NCBI RefSeq assembly: GCF_900156065.1
Contig: NZ_FTNF01000006.1
Location: 248,001 to 312,000 of the forward strand
Length of the DNA: 64,000 nt
Source of the DNA: Micromonospora avicenniae
Lineage (GTDB): Bacteria; Actinomycetota; Actinomycetes; Mycobacteriales; Micromonosporaceae
Direction of reading: 5' to 3'
The notes below the pieces were generated by a model. The model was given only the letters and a program-made list of their open reading frames with translations. It was not told where the DNA came from and did no database searches. Of this stretch, positions 36,697 to 44,231 are shown piece after piece. The first letter of the stretch is position 1; the number at the start of each line of letters is the position of its first letter. A program made the position numbers and the translations under genes.

Positions 36697-36960
36697 ATGC
36701 CAGGCAGCAGAGGGACACTCACAGGTCGGCGACACCGAAGCGGGCGACCGTACACCCGGTGGAAGGCTGCGGTCTACGCCCGGTGGGGACGGGCCTGCTT
36801 CGTCTGCCAACACGACGGAGCCGACTCGGTGGGTCACCTCGTGCCGCTGGCCGCCTGGCCCGACCAGCCGCTGAACCCCGAACTGGCCCGACCGAGGCAC
36901 GGAGTCAACGGCTGCCAAACCTGCGGACGCAAGTGCAGCCGCGAGCCGCTCGCTTTTTGA
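36697..36960 (+). CDS. HNH-like zinc protein 1 (87 aa)
   Basis: This small protein has an HNH/zinc-finger pattern: RACFVCQHDGADSVGHLVPL and HGVNGCQTCGRKC. Two Cys pairs and the GHL motif are present, but the usual Asp before His is Gly, so the nuclease may be weakened. It is a paralogue of the next gene. The ATG at 36697 is chosen because upstream sequence belongs to the repeat region. HNH proteins often sit beside phage terminase and head genes and assist packaging. Confidence 0.65.
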   Translation: MPGSRGTLTGRRHRSGRPYTRWKAAVYARWGRACFVCQHDGADSVGHLVPLAAWPDQPLNPELARPRHGVNGCQTCGRKCSREPLAF

Positions 36961-36971
36961 GCCGACACCCA

Positions 36972-36996
36972 AACGGAAACCCCGCTACTTTCCGTT
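36972..36996 (+). terminator. Weak hairpin between the HNH genes
   Basis: AACGGAAA (36972-36979) and TTTCCGTT (36989-36996) form an 8-bp stem with a pyrimidine-rich tail (CTTCTCTCC). The remaining gap to 37169 is Gly-codon-like GC-rich sequence with no clear gene. Confidence 0.5.
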
Positions 36997-37168
36997 CTTC
37001 TCTCCCCGGAAGCTCGGGGGGCTCTCCGGCGGTTCTCTTGGCCGCTCCGGGGGCCCGGGGGTATGTCGTGCCGCACCCGGGGGCGGGAGGCCGACGGCGG
37101 GGCTCCGGGGGGCCCGGACGACCCCATCCCGTGGCTGGCCGCCTGGTGTCGTCTGATGTCCTGGGTGG

Positions 37169-37507
37169 ATGGCGGCTAACGCGAGAACTCACCGCCGGGT
37201 CAGGGAGGCTCGGGCGGCGATGTTCAATCTTTACGGGAGGGTGTGCCACCTCTGCGGGCACCCGGGGGCGACGCAGGCCGACCACCTCGATCCGCTGGCG
37301 AACCGTCCGAACCAGGTGCCGGACCCGACTCGAATGCGGCCGGCGCACGGGAACCGAAACCAGGTCGGGCCCGGCGGGGAGCTGTTCGACGCGAGGTGTC
37401 AGACCTGCGGCCAGGCGTGCAACCAGGATCGGGGGGCGAAGCGGCTGGCCGATGCATTGGCCGCCCCCGAGGCTGAGGGCTTCGAGGACTACAGCGACCG
37501 AATCTGA
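37169..37507 (+). CDS. HNH endonuclease (112 aa)
   Basis: This is a compact HNH nuclease: GRVCHLCGHPGATQADHLDP with the catalytic DH pair, then RPAHGNRNQ with the Asn, then CQTCGQACNQDRG. It shares residues throughout with the preceding 87-residue protein (GR-C--C-H-GA----HL-PLA; CQTCG--C), so the two are tandem paralogues. In tailed phages an HNH gene commonly precedes the terminase genes. Here a capsid gene follows after 304 bases. Confidence 0.85.
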   Translation: MAANARTHRRVREARAAMFNLYGRVCHLCGHPGATQADHLDPLANRPNQVPDPTRMRPAHGNRNQVGPGGELFDARCQTCGQACNQDRGAKRLADALAAPEAEGFEDYSDRI

Positions 37508-37559
37508 CACCGAGCCTCGTTAAACCGCGTGATTTCCTGGGCTCAAGCGCGAGGCGGTA

Positions 37560-37811
37560 TTGGCGCGAGGGGGGCCTGCATTCTTCCCCTTGACGGCTCT
37601 AAAGCTCGGCTCCAAGGCCCCCAGCCCATGGGGGCTGCCGAAGCTGCCACCGCCAAGCGCGAGCGGGAGGAGTGGCGGCCCCGGGTTCCTGGGGCCCCAA
37701 CTCCCGCTACCGGCCCGGCACCCGGCATTCGCCCCGGCCCGCCACCCGGACCCCCAGTCGATTCGCATTGCGACTTCGGGCCAAAACCGGGTCGCGGGAG
37801 GTGGTAAATCA
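37560..37811 (+). other. Open 84-codon stretch in frame with the capsid gene; possible terS remnant
   Basis: From a TTG at 37560, with GAGG five bases upstream, the frame is open into the capsid gene. It begins LARGGPAFFPLTALKLGSKA. P27-type small terminases begin with a similar RGP...TALKL pattern, and such genes usually follow an HNH gene. After about 25 residues it becomes Pro-rich. A second frame (37628-37807) is also open. I see no complete gene in 37508-37811, and coincidence is possible. Confidence 0.3.
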
Positions 37812-39245
37812 ATGGACCGCAACAAGCTTGTCGCCCGCAATAAGACGATCACCGACGAGGCGCGCGAGATCCTCGACGCGGTGACCAAGGAGAACCCGCT
37901 CACCGACGAGCAGCGGGCCGAGCTGGACAGGCTCGACACCGAGCTGCGGGCGAACGAGGCGGCCCTCGAAGTGCTGAACGAGCGCGAGGAGCAGGATGCT
38001 CGACTGGCTCGGGTTAACGCGTCCCGGGCGCAGTACGGCACCCAGCGGACCGGCCACCCGGGCGACATCTCGTCCTCGTTCGGCGGGTCGACCCGCGACC
38101 AGGCCAAGCGGACGCTCGACACGCTGCACCGTTCGGGCCAGCTGCCGGACCACGCGGCTGAGAAGGCGACCGACCTGGTGACCAAGCAGGGCACCGCCCG
38201 CGACCAGGACGTGGCCGCCCGCTGGGTCGTCGTCGCTGGCAATGAGGCGTACCGCTCGGCGTTCGGCAAGATGCTGGCCGACCCGCAGAAGGGTCACATG
38301 CTCTGGACTCCGCAGGAGCAGGAAGCGTACCGACAGGCTGAGCAGCTCCGGGTCGAGATGCGGGCGAACATGGCGGAGGCGACCGGCGGGGCCGGTGGCT
38401 ACATGGTCCCGGTCGTGCTCGACCCGGCGATCATGCTCAGCTCGTCCGGCTCGATCAACCCGCTGCGGCGGATCTCCCGGGTCGTCCAGACGGTCGGTAG
38501 CCAGTGGTCGGGCATCACCTCGACCGGCATCTCGGCCGAGTGGCTCGGTGCCGACAACACCGCTCGGGCGATGTCGGAGCAGCCGCCGGTCGTCGCGAAC
38601 CCGAACATCCCGGTGTTCCTGGGCGACGCCTTCGTGCCGTATTCGTACGAGATCGGTATGGACATCCGGGACTTCCAGGCCGAGATCACGAAGCTGACGC
38701 TCGACGCGGCCGACCAGCTCATGAACACCGCCTACACGACCGGCACCGGGGTCGGTCAGCCGAAGGGCCTGATCACCGCGCTGGTGGCCGCCGGTGGCTC
38801 GTCGGTCGTCGCCTCGGGGACGGCGGACACCTTCAAGGCAAGCGATGTCTACGCGCTGCAGAACGCCCAGGCCCCCCGGTTCAGCGCGCGGTCGGAGTGG
38901 GTGGCCGCCCTGCCGACCATCAACACGATGGCGCAGATGGAGACGACCGCCGGGGCGCGGTTGTTCCCGGAGCTGGGCAGTGGTCGGCTGCTGAACCGCA
39001 GCATCCACGAGCTGTCGAACATGGACGGGGCGGTCAACGCGACCCAGGAGAACTACATCCTGGCCTACGGCGACTTCTCCAACTTCGTCATCGTGGACCG
39101 AATCGGAACCACGATCGAGTTGATTCCGAACCTGATGGACCCGGCGACCGGTCGCCCGAGCGGTAAGCGGGGGCTGGTGCTCTACTTCCGCACCGGCTCG
39201 GACGTCGTGGTGCCGAACGCGTTCCGGCTGCTCAACGTCACCTGA
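37812..39245 (+). CDS. HK97-fold major capsid protein
   Basis: This 477-residue protein belongs to the HK97 phage major capsid family. The first 80 residues form a charged coiled-coil scaffold (delta) region (EILDAVTKENPLTDEQRAEL). The shell domain shows GGAGGYMVPVVLDPAIMLSS, NPLRRISRVVQTVGSQWSGI, AFVPYSYEIGMDIRDFQAEI, and the conserved YTTGTGVGQPKGLITAL loop. The ATG has GGGAGG 10 bases upstream. No prohead protease or portal gene accompanies it, so maturation and DNA entry would have to come from elsewhere. A strong terminator follows. Confidence 0.93.
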   Translation: MDRNKLVARNKTITDEAREILDAVTKENPLTDEQRAELDRLDTELRANEAALEVLNEREEQDARLARVNASRAQYGTQRTGHPGDISSSFGGSTRDQAKRTLDTLHRSGQLPDHAAEKATDLVTKQGTARDQDVAARWVVVAGNEAYRSAFGKMLADPQKGHMLWTPQEQEAYRQAEQLRVEMRANMAEATGGAGGYMVPVVLDPAIMLSSSGSINPLRRISRVVQTVGSQWSGITSTGISAEWLGADNTARAMSEQPPVVANPNIPVFLGDAFVPYSYEIGMDIRDFQAEITKLTLDAADQLMNTAYTTGTGVGQPKGLITALVAAGGSSVVASGTADTFKASDVYALQNAQAPRFSARSEWVAALPTINTMAQMETTAGARLFPELGSGRLLNRSIHELSNMDGAVNATQENYILAYGDFSNFVIVDRIGTTIELIPNLMDPATGRPSGKRGLVLYFRTGSDVVVPNAFRLLNVT

Positions 39246-39288
39246 TCGGATCGCCCGGCTCCTTGGTCGGGGTACCCGGGCGGTTCAC

Positions 39289-39322
39289 GAGGCCCGGCAG
39301 GGGTTCGCTCCTGCCGGGCCTC
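39289..39322 (+). terminator. Capsid gene terminator
   Basis: Perfect 13-bp arms GAGGCCCGGCAGG (39289-39301) and CCTGCCGGGCCTC (39310-39322) lie 44 bases after the capsid stop. Confidence 0.85.
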
Positions 39323-39382
39323 GGCTTATATCGGGGCCGCATGAACACGCCCGGGGTGATCGATGATCTTGTGGGCCGACCG

Positions 39383-39397
39383 TCCCACATGGTGGGA
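39383..39397 (+). promoter_or_regulatory. Small hairpin with T-run before 39439
   Basis: TCCCAC (39383-39388) and GTGGGA (39392-39397) pair around a 3-base loop and are followed by TTTTCCC. It lies 42 bases before the next start and could be an attenuator or a terminator for the capsid message. Confidence 0.45.
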
Positions 39398-39438
39398 TTT
39401 TCCCTAGAGGCAATCACCCACACCCCAGGGAGAATGAA

Positions 39439-39918
39439 ATGGCCAAGCGGACTAAGCCCGGCACCCCCCGCCCCTGCGCCTGCCAGTCGTTCGCCGTGCT
39501 GGACGGCGAGACGGTCACCGAGACGACCGGCTGCACCAAGGTCGTCCCGCGACGGTTCGCCCAGGGCCACGACGCGAAGTTGAAGAGCCTGCTCATCCGC
39601 GCCGGGGTCGCCGGTTACCGGGTCCGCTGGACCGAGGACGACCAGACCCGCGAGGGCGACCCGCTGGCCGCCTCCCGGCTGTTCGGGTTCGGCCACCAGG
39701 TGGAGTCCGGCATCCGAGGCCGACTGGACAAGCTCGCCCGGCGGGCCGAGAAGAAGGCGGCCAAGGCGCAGCCTCGGGTGGTCGCCATCAAGGTCGGCCG
39801 TCACGTTTACGCCGGGGCGACGATCGACCCGGCCACCGGGGCGGCCAGCTACACCACCCGCAGCGGCGAAGCGAAGACCGCAGCCGCCGGGAAGTTCACC
39901 ATTCAGGAGGAGAACTGA
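39439..39918 (+). CDS. Hypothetical basic island protein (159 aa)
   Basis: No family is recognised. The N-terminus has a short Cys motif (PRPCACQSFAVLDGETVTET, then TGCTKVVPRRF). The middle is a basic helix (RLDKLARRAEKKAAKAQPRV), and the end reads as a small beta fold (VGRHVYAGATIDPATGAASY). A nucleic-acid-binding or capsid-associated role would fit the charge, but this is a guess. It follows the capsid terminator and overlaps nothing. Confidence 0.65.
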   Translation: MAKRTKPGTPRPCACQSFAVLDGETVTETTGCTKVVPRRFAQGHDAKLKSLLIRAGVAGYRVRWTEDDQTREGDPLAASRLFGFGHQVESGIRGRLDKLARRAEKKAAKAQPRVVAIKVGRHVYAGATIDPATGAASYTTRSGEAKTAAAGKFTIQEEN

Positions 39919-39919
39919 A

Positions 39920-40192
39920 ATGAACACGATCGACCCGCAGGAGATCCGGCACGCGCTCGGGGTGGCAGCCGACTGGGCCGAGGAGGGCCTCGCCCCCGTG
40001 ACCGAGGCTGAAATCGCAGTGCTGGCGATGTCCGTGCTGGCCGCCCGGAACCCCGAGCTTTACGCGGCGGCCAGCACCGACGACGAAATGGACGACGTCG
40101 AACAGGAAATCGCGGCTGCGGTGTGGGACGCGCTCGGGGTGCAGCCCGACCTGTCGTGGTACTTCGAGGGGGCGGCCGAGGGCTCCGACTGA
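39920..40192 (+). CDS. Hypothetical acidic island protein (90 aa)
   Basis: This is a strongly acidic, mostly helical small protein (HALGVAADWAEEGLAPVTEA, STDDEMDDVEQEIAAAVWDA). The ATG is 2 bases after the previous stop, with GGAGGAG upstream. A basic/acidic pair of neighbours suggests they may bind each other. No family is recognised. Confidence 0.65.
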   Translation: MNTIDPQEIRHALGVAADWAEEGLAPVTEAEIAVLAMSVLAARNPELYAAASTDDEMDDVEQEIAAAVWDALGVQPDLSWYFEGAAEGSD

Positions 40193-40209
40193 TTCACGGG
40201 AGCCAGGAC

Positions 40210-40245
40210 GAGGGCCCGGGGGCGGACATCCGCCCCCGGGCCCTC
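40210..40245. terminator. Bidirectional 16-bp terminator
   Basis: GAGGGCCCGGGGGCGG (40210-40225) and CCGCCCCCGGGCCCTC (40230-40245) pair perfectly around ACAT. It lies between the plus-strand genes and the convergent HTH gene and can serve both. Confidence 0.9.
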
Positions 40246-40289
40246 CCGTGTCTCCGTGGGCCTCCGGGATGCCCGGACGGGCCCATCCG

Positions 40290-40517
40290 TCAGCCCTGCT
40301 CGTCCCCATCCGTCGGGCGGGGTGGGCGGTGGTGCCGGGCCCACTCGTCAACCTCGTCTGCATCCCAGACGTTCATGCCGATCAGACGGGCGAGCGGTTC
40401 GGGGAAGCCGGGCCGGCGGGTGATTTGGAGGACCCGTTGCCGCGACACGTTGAACAGGGCCGCCAATTCGCCCGGTCCGTACAAGCGCGGTCGCCTCACA
40501 CCCCCGAACGTATGCAC
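40290..40517 (-). CDS. AlpA/excisionase-like helix-turn-helix protein
   Basis: This 75-residue protein has a MerR/AlpA-type HTH: LYGPGELAALFNVSRQRVLQ, ITRRPGFPEPLARLIGMNVW, DADEVDEWA. Such proteins are typical plasmid and prophage excisionases (recombination directionality factors) or regulators. It is the only gene on the minus strand of the island and is divergent from the last plus-strand gene. The start is GTG at 40517; a GTG six codons later is possible. A repeat-bearing promoter region lies upstream. Confidence 0.8.
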   Translation of the reverse strand: MHTFGGVRRPRLYGPGELAALFNVSRQRVLQITRRPGFPEPLARLIGMNVWDADEVDEWARHHRPPRPTDGDEQG

Positions 40518-40527
40518 GACACGCCGT

Positions 40528-40554
40528 TTACAGTTGTCACTTACAGATTGACAA
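40528..40554 (-). promoter_or_regulatory. Direct repeats and candidate promoter of the HTH gene
   Basis: TTACAG occurs at 40528 and 40541, 13 bases apart, each followed by TTG-like sequence. TTGTCA (40534) and TGACA (40549) are also inverted. On the minus strand TTGTCA (40554-40549) and TGTAAA, 16 bases on, form a plausible -35/-10 pair. An autoregulatory or excision binding site is likely. This AT-rich spot stands out in the island. Confidence 0.5.
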
Positions 40555-40656
40555 GGGGGTAACGGCGGGTGTCCGATGGATCACAGGCCCCCCGCCTGCT
40601 GGAGGCTCGGCCCGGCGGGCGGGGGTGCCACCCGACCCGACCGAGCCCAGGAGGCA

Positions 40657-40911
40657 ATGATGGACCCTGAAACCGAGCTGGCCTGGCTGCGCGAACGAGT
40701 GAAGGGCCTCGAATCGTCGCTGCTGCTGGCCCGCCGCGAGCTGTTCGATGCCCGAAGTCGGCTGGCGATCGTCGCCCGAGTCGTCGAGGACCTCGACCGG
40801 GTGAAACGAGCCCCGGGGGTGGCCTTCGGAGCCGTCCGGGCGGCCATCCACAACCGGACCGAGAACCTGCGGCCCCCGAACCGGGGGAGGGTCTACGGCC
40901 GACCCCGGTAG
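40657..40911 (+). CDS. Small coiled-coil island protein (84 aa)
   Basis: No family is recognised. The protein is a likely coiled coil (ETELAWLRERVKGLESSLLL, ARRELFDARSRLAIVARVVE) with a basic end. An AGGAGG lies just upstream of the double ATG at 40657/40660; the second ATG has the better spacing. It is the last island gene before attR. Confidence 0.65.
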   Translation: MMDPETELAWLRERVKGLESSLLLARRELFDARSRLAIVARVVEDLDRVKRAPGVAFGAVRAAIHNRTENLRPPNRGRVYGRPR

Positions 40912-40994
40912 CCCGCCCGCCCGCCTGAGCCCCGGCCCCCGTCGCCGGGGCTCAAGGGTGCCCGGGGGCCCGGCACCCACCACCGGCGCACTGC

Positions 40995-41000
40995 CGGAAC
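40995..41000. other. Right attachment junction (attR) in comM
   Basis: Element sequence changes back to comM here, sharing CGG-N-AC with the left junction. Joining the element ends gives an attP with CCCACCAC (40976-40983) on one side and its inverted copy GTGGTGGG (31816-31823) on the other. Confidence 0.7.
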
Positions 41001-41828
41001 GGTCGCGGTGTGGTGCGGCGCCTGGAACGGTGGACGGCGCAGCAGCCGACCCCCGGGCGGGAGCAGCCCGGCGATGGAGTGCAGCGCCGTGACCTCCAAC
41101 GCGGCGTCGTCGTCCAGCTCGGGCAGGATCGACGGAAGGCGCTCGGCGAGCATGGTCTTGCCGGCGCCGGGCGGCCCGAGCAACGCCAGGTGGTGCCCTC
41201 CGGCGGCGGCCACCTCGAGGGCTCGTCTGCCCAGCTGCTGCCCCGCCACGTCGGCCAGATCGGGCCCGTCGCCGACCGGCGGCTGGTCGGCGACGGGCGG
41301 CTCGATCAACGGGGACCCGTCACGTACGAAGGAGACCAGCCGGTGCAGCGTGTCGACGGCGCGTACCCGCACTCCGGGGATGACGGCCGCCTCGGCCGCG
41401 TTCCCCACCGGAACGATCACCCGCTCGATCCCGGCCCGGGCCGCGGCGGCGACCATCGGCAGCACCCCGCGTACCGGTCGGACGGTCCCGTCCAGGCCCA
41501 GCTCGCCGAGGATCACCACCCGCTCCAGGGGGAGCAGCGGAAGCTCACCCGACCCGCCGAGCAGCGCCGCCGCGATCGCCAGGTCGAACGCCGAGCCGAA
41601 CTTCGGCAGGGTGGCCGGTAGCAGGTTCAACGTGATGCGTCGGTTGGGCCAGCGCTGACCCGAGTTGACCACGGCCGCCCGTACCCGGTCCCGGGCCTCG
41701 TGCAGGGCGGTGTCCGGTAGCCCGGAGATCACCACCGCCGGCAGTCCGGCGGCCAGGTCGGCCTCCACCTCCACGAGATGACCGGCCATCCCGACCAGCC
41801 CCACGCAGAGCACCTTCGCGTAACTCAC
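40998..41828 (-). pseudogene. comM: comM 5' half, separated by the island
   Basis: These 277 codons encode the N-terminal domain (SYAKVLCVGLVGMAGHLVEV; FDLAIAAALLGGSGELPLLP) and the start of the AAA+ core with Walker A LALLGPPGAGKTMLAERLPS (about residues 212-231). The frame continues into the island for 34 foreign codons and stops at 40893, giving a 311-residue chimera without Walker B. Together with 31108-31797 it makes a normal ComM/YifB of about 506 residues. In cells with the island ComM should be inactive. Confidence 0.92.
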
Positions 41829-41864
41829 CGGCCAGCACCCGTGCGTACGGCACGACCGTCCATC

Positions 41865-42224
41865 TCAGAACGCGCCCTTCAGGTGCTCGACGTGGGCCGG
41901 GCCTGCGTCGGCGAGCCGTACCGAGAGCACGTCGAAGCGGATCTCGTCGGCCGTCGTGCCGGTCTGCGCCAGCCAGCGGGCGGCGAGGCCACGCAGCCGA
42001 CGGGCCTTGGCCGGTACGACCGCCTCCGCCGGGCTGCCGAACGCGCCGCCCCGCCGGGTCTTCACCTCGCAGAAGGCGAGCACCGGGCCGTCCCAGGCAA
42101 TGATGTCGATCTCCCCGGCCGGGCAGCGCCAGTTTCGGGTGACCGGGCGTAGTCCCGCTCCGATCAGGTGCCGGAGGGCGCACCGCTCGCCGTACGCGCC
42201 GACCGCCTGGTTCCGCGTCGTCAT
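41865..42224 (-). CDS. YraN/UPF0102 family protein
   Basis: This 119-residue protein has the predicted Holliday-junction-resolvase-like endonuclease fold: GAYGERCALRHLIGAGLRPV, NWRCPAGEIDIIAWDGPVLA, FCEVKTRRGGAFGSPAEAV. The EID/EVK residues are the nuclease site of this family. It lies 36 bases upstream of comM in the conserved yraN-comM-dprA order. The ATG at 42224 is the family start; the frame is open further upstream. Confidence 0.88.
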   Translation of the reverse strand: MTTRNQAVGAYGERCALRHLIGAGLRPVTRNWRCPAGEIDIIAWDGPVLAFCEVKTRRGGAFGSPAEAVVPAKARRLRGLAARWLAQTGTTADEIRFDVLSVRLADAGPAHVEHLKGAF

Positions 42225-42549
42225 GGGCCGGGACGATGCCGCCTCTGGACCGGGTCGGGCGACCCCGCGTGGGCCTGGCTGTGGACGACCGTGCCGTTGT
42301 GGACAGCCAGACGATCGAGCGGTCCCCGTGCTATGGCGTGTGTCGAAGTCTCTGGCCGGCCTGCGGCGCGCCCAGACGACGACCGGCGGCGTCGGCGCTT
42401 CGTCCGGATACGACACCGGTATCCGGACGAACGTCGGTCGAGCCGTTGCCACCGACGGTGAGCGGTATGTACCGGCGAGCGCCCGCCGGCAAATCGTCGG
42501 GCCGGGGTGGGCTGACGGCGCTCGAACCGGGTCGCATACGGTGCCGGAC

Positions 42550-43986
42550 GTGGACGGACGACGGAGCTTTCCCGACGATCAGGAACTGCGCTGGTACGCC
42601 GACGAGCGCGACCGCGGCTACGAGCCGGAGTGGCCCGGCCCGGACGAGCGCCACCGGGACGAGGAGGTCCGCGTACCGGAGCAGCGCGGTGCCGCCGAGG
42701 AGCCCCGGTACGGCGACGGCGCCGCGTACCGCGAGCCGGCCCGCTTCGGTGCGGACGCCGAGCCCGCCCGGTTCGGGGCGACGGACCCGGGGTTCGGCGT
42801 CACCGAGCGGGAACCGCGGCGACGTGGCGCTGTCGAGCCGGAGCGGTTCAGCGCCGCGGGCGAACCGGTGCGGCTGCCGGTGGGTTCGCGGGGGGACGAC
42901 GATCCGGCACGTTTCGGTGCGGCGACGCGCGCGGACGACCAGTCGGCCCGGTTCCCCGTCAACTCGCGCCTGCACGACGAGCCGGGTCGGGCCGTGCGGT
43001 CGGAGGACGAGGTGGTGCCGTTCGGCACGATGGGTGCGAGCGGTGACGAACGGGTGGATTCCGTCGGCCGCCGGGCGGACCGTGCCGCGCGGGCCGATAC
43101 GGACACCGACGTCTCTGGTGAGCTGCCCGGGCGTCGGGCGGCGCGGGAGGCCGCCGGCGTGGAGGTTTCTGGTGAGCTGCCCGGGCGTCGGGCGGCGCGG
43201 GAGGCCGCCGGCGTGGAGGTTTCTGGTGAGCTGCCCGGGCGTCGGGCGGCGCGGGAGGCCGCCGGCGTGGAGGTTTCTGGTGAGCTGCCCGGGCGTCGGG
43301 CGGCGCGGGAGGCCGCCGGCGTGGAGGTTTCTGGTGAGCTGCCCGGGCGTCGGGCGGCGCGGGAGGCCGCCGGCGTGGAGGTCTCCGGTGAGCTGATCGG
43401 GCGTCGGGCGGCCCGCGAGAGCGTGGGCTCGGACGTGGCGCGGGAGGGGGTGACCGCCGGCCCGGCCGAGGCCGCCGACCCGGTGCAGCCGTCGCCAATG
43501 GGGGGCTATCCGATCGTGGATCCCAACCGGGCGGAATCACCCAGCAGCACCCGCACCGCTGCCGCGGAGCCGCCGCACCCGCTGGACGTGCCGACGGGCG
43601 TGATGCCGCCGGTCGCGCCGCGGACCGACTCTCCGACGTACCCGTCGGGTGGCCTGCCGGACGCTGCGCGCCCGACCGGCGACGGGGTCTACCGGACGCG
43701 CCGTCCGGTTCTGGCCATCTTCTTCGCGCTGCTGGTCGTGGTCTTCGAGGCCCCGGCGTTGCGGTTGCTCGCTAACGGGGTGACCGGAGACCCGGTCTCC
43801 GCCGGGAACGTGGTGGCAGGGACCTTCCTGGTGGCAGGCCTGCCGATCTTCGCGATCGGGTTGTATGGGCTCCGTACCGGTGGATTGTCCCTGGCCGAGG
43901 GGAGTCGGGGCTGGCTGCGACCGCCGACGGCCTACCTGACCGTGGCCCTGGTGCTCTTCGTCGCGGCCGCGCTCGCGGCCGGCTGA
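42550..43986 (+). CDS. Repeat-containing membrane protein of unknown function
   Basis: I do not recognise a named family. From a GTG at 42550 (a GTG at 42541 is also possible) the protein has about 478 residues. It begins [20 protein letters not shown], has a long disordered region rich in Arg, Glu, Gly and Pro with repeats of EPARFGA, then six copies of an 18-residue unit, then a linker. The last 110 residues carry three transmembrane helices ([56 protein letters not shown]). The cytoplasmic region may be a scaffold. Confidence 0.7.
   Translation: MDGRRSFPDDQELRWYADERDRGYEPEWPGPDERHRDEEVRVPEQRGAAEEPRYGDGAAYREPARFGADAEPARFGATDPGFGVTEREPRRRGAVEPERFSAAGEPVRLPVGSRGDDDPARFGAATRADDQSARFPVNSRLHDEPGRAVRSEDEVVPFGTMGASGDERVDSVGRRADRAARADTDTDVSGELPGRRAAREAAGVEVSGELPGRRAAREAAGVEVSGELPGRRAAREAAGVEVSGELPGRRAAREAAGVEVSGELPGRRAAREAAGVEVSGELIGRRAARESVGSDVAREGVTAGPAEAADPVQPSPMGGYPIVDPNRAESPSSTRTAAAEPPHPLDVPTGVMPPVAPRTDSPTYPSGGLPDAARPTGDGVYRTRRPVLAIFFALLVVVFEAPALRLLANGVTGDPVSAGNVVAGTFLVAGLPIFAIGLYGLRTGGLSLAEGSRGWLRPPTAYLTVALVLFVAAALAAG
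43111..43434 (+). repeat. Six tandem 54-bp units
   Basis: Copies start at 43111, 43165, 43219, 43273, 43327 and 43381. Each encodes [18 protein letters not shown], copies 2 to 5 being essentially identical and the sixth diverged. The near identity points to recent expansion or ongoing homogenisation. Confidence 0.95.
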
Positions 43987-44231
43987 TCACGCGCGCCGGA
44001 GCCGCGCGCTCCGGCGCGCACCCGCGGGCTGTGGAGCGGGCAGGGGGCGTACACTGGTCGACTGGCGACCGCCTCGCGCGGTCGACCTCGCGTGCCCTCT
44101 CCACGGTTCGTCGTGGGGCGACGGCCTCCCTGGTCCCGATCTTGGTCGGGCCCACCATGGCCGCCGACCGGGTGCCAGGACGCCCGGCCGCCGGCCGGGC
44201 GGGACAACCAGGGAACACAAGGAGTACCCAC

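Larger units (their letters stand above)
31796..40996. mobile_element. Capsid-encoding satellite-like island inserted in comM
   Basis: An insertion of about 9,200 bp splits comM between the codons for Walker A and Walker B. Content in order: serine integrase, five very small genes, a RepA/AAA helicase, an origin-like repeat cluster, two HNH genes, an HK97 major capsid gene, two small genes, a reverse-strand AlpA-like HTH gene and a short coiled-coil gene. I find no large terminase, portal, protease, tail or lysis gene. A prophage remnant is possible, but the tight coding, intact frames, strong terminators between modules and clean junctions suggest a maintained element that borrows functions from a helper phage. 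That role is inference. Confidence 0.85.

Noticed and set aside
36697..37507. HNH genes as homing endonucleases or inteins
   Set aside because: They are short standalone frames that do not interrupt a host gene, and they sit in a head-gene context. A packaging-linked role fits better.
37812..39245. Capsid gene as an encapsulin
   Set aside because: It has an N-terminal coiled-coil region and matches phage HK97 major capsid motifs. No cargo enzyme with a targeting peptide is adjacent.
40537..40983. 148-codon minus-strand frame at the right end of the island
   Set aside because: It is antisense to the 84-residue coiled-coil gene, which has a good ribosome site, and it shows no family features.
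43111..43434. Regular repeats as a CRISPR array
   Set aside because: The 54-bp units are contiguous with no spacers and are in frame within a protein. The same applies to 51615-51830 and 27424-27477.
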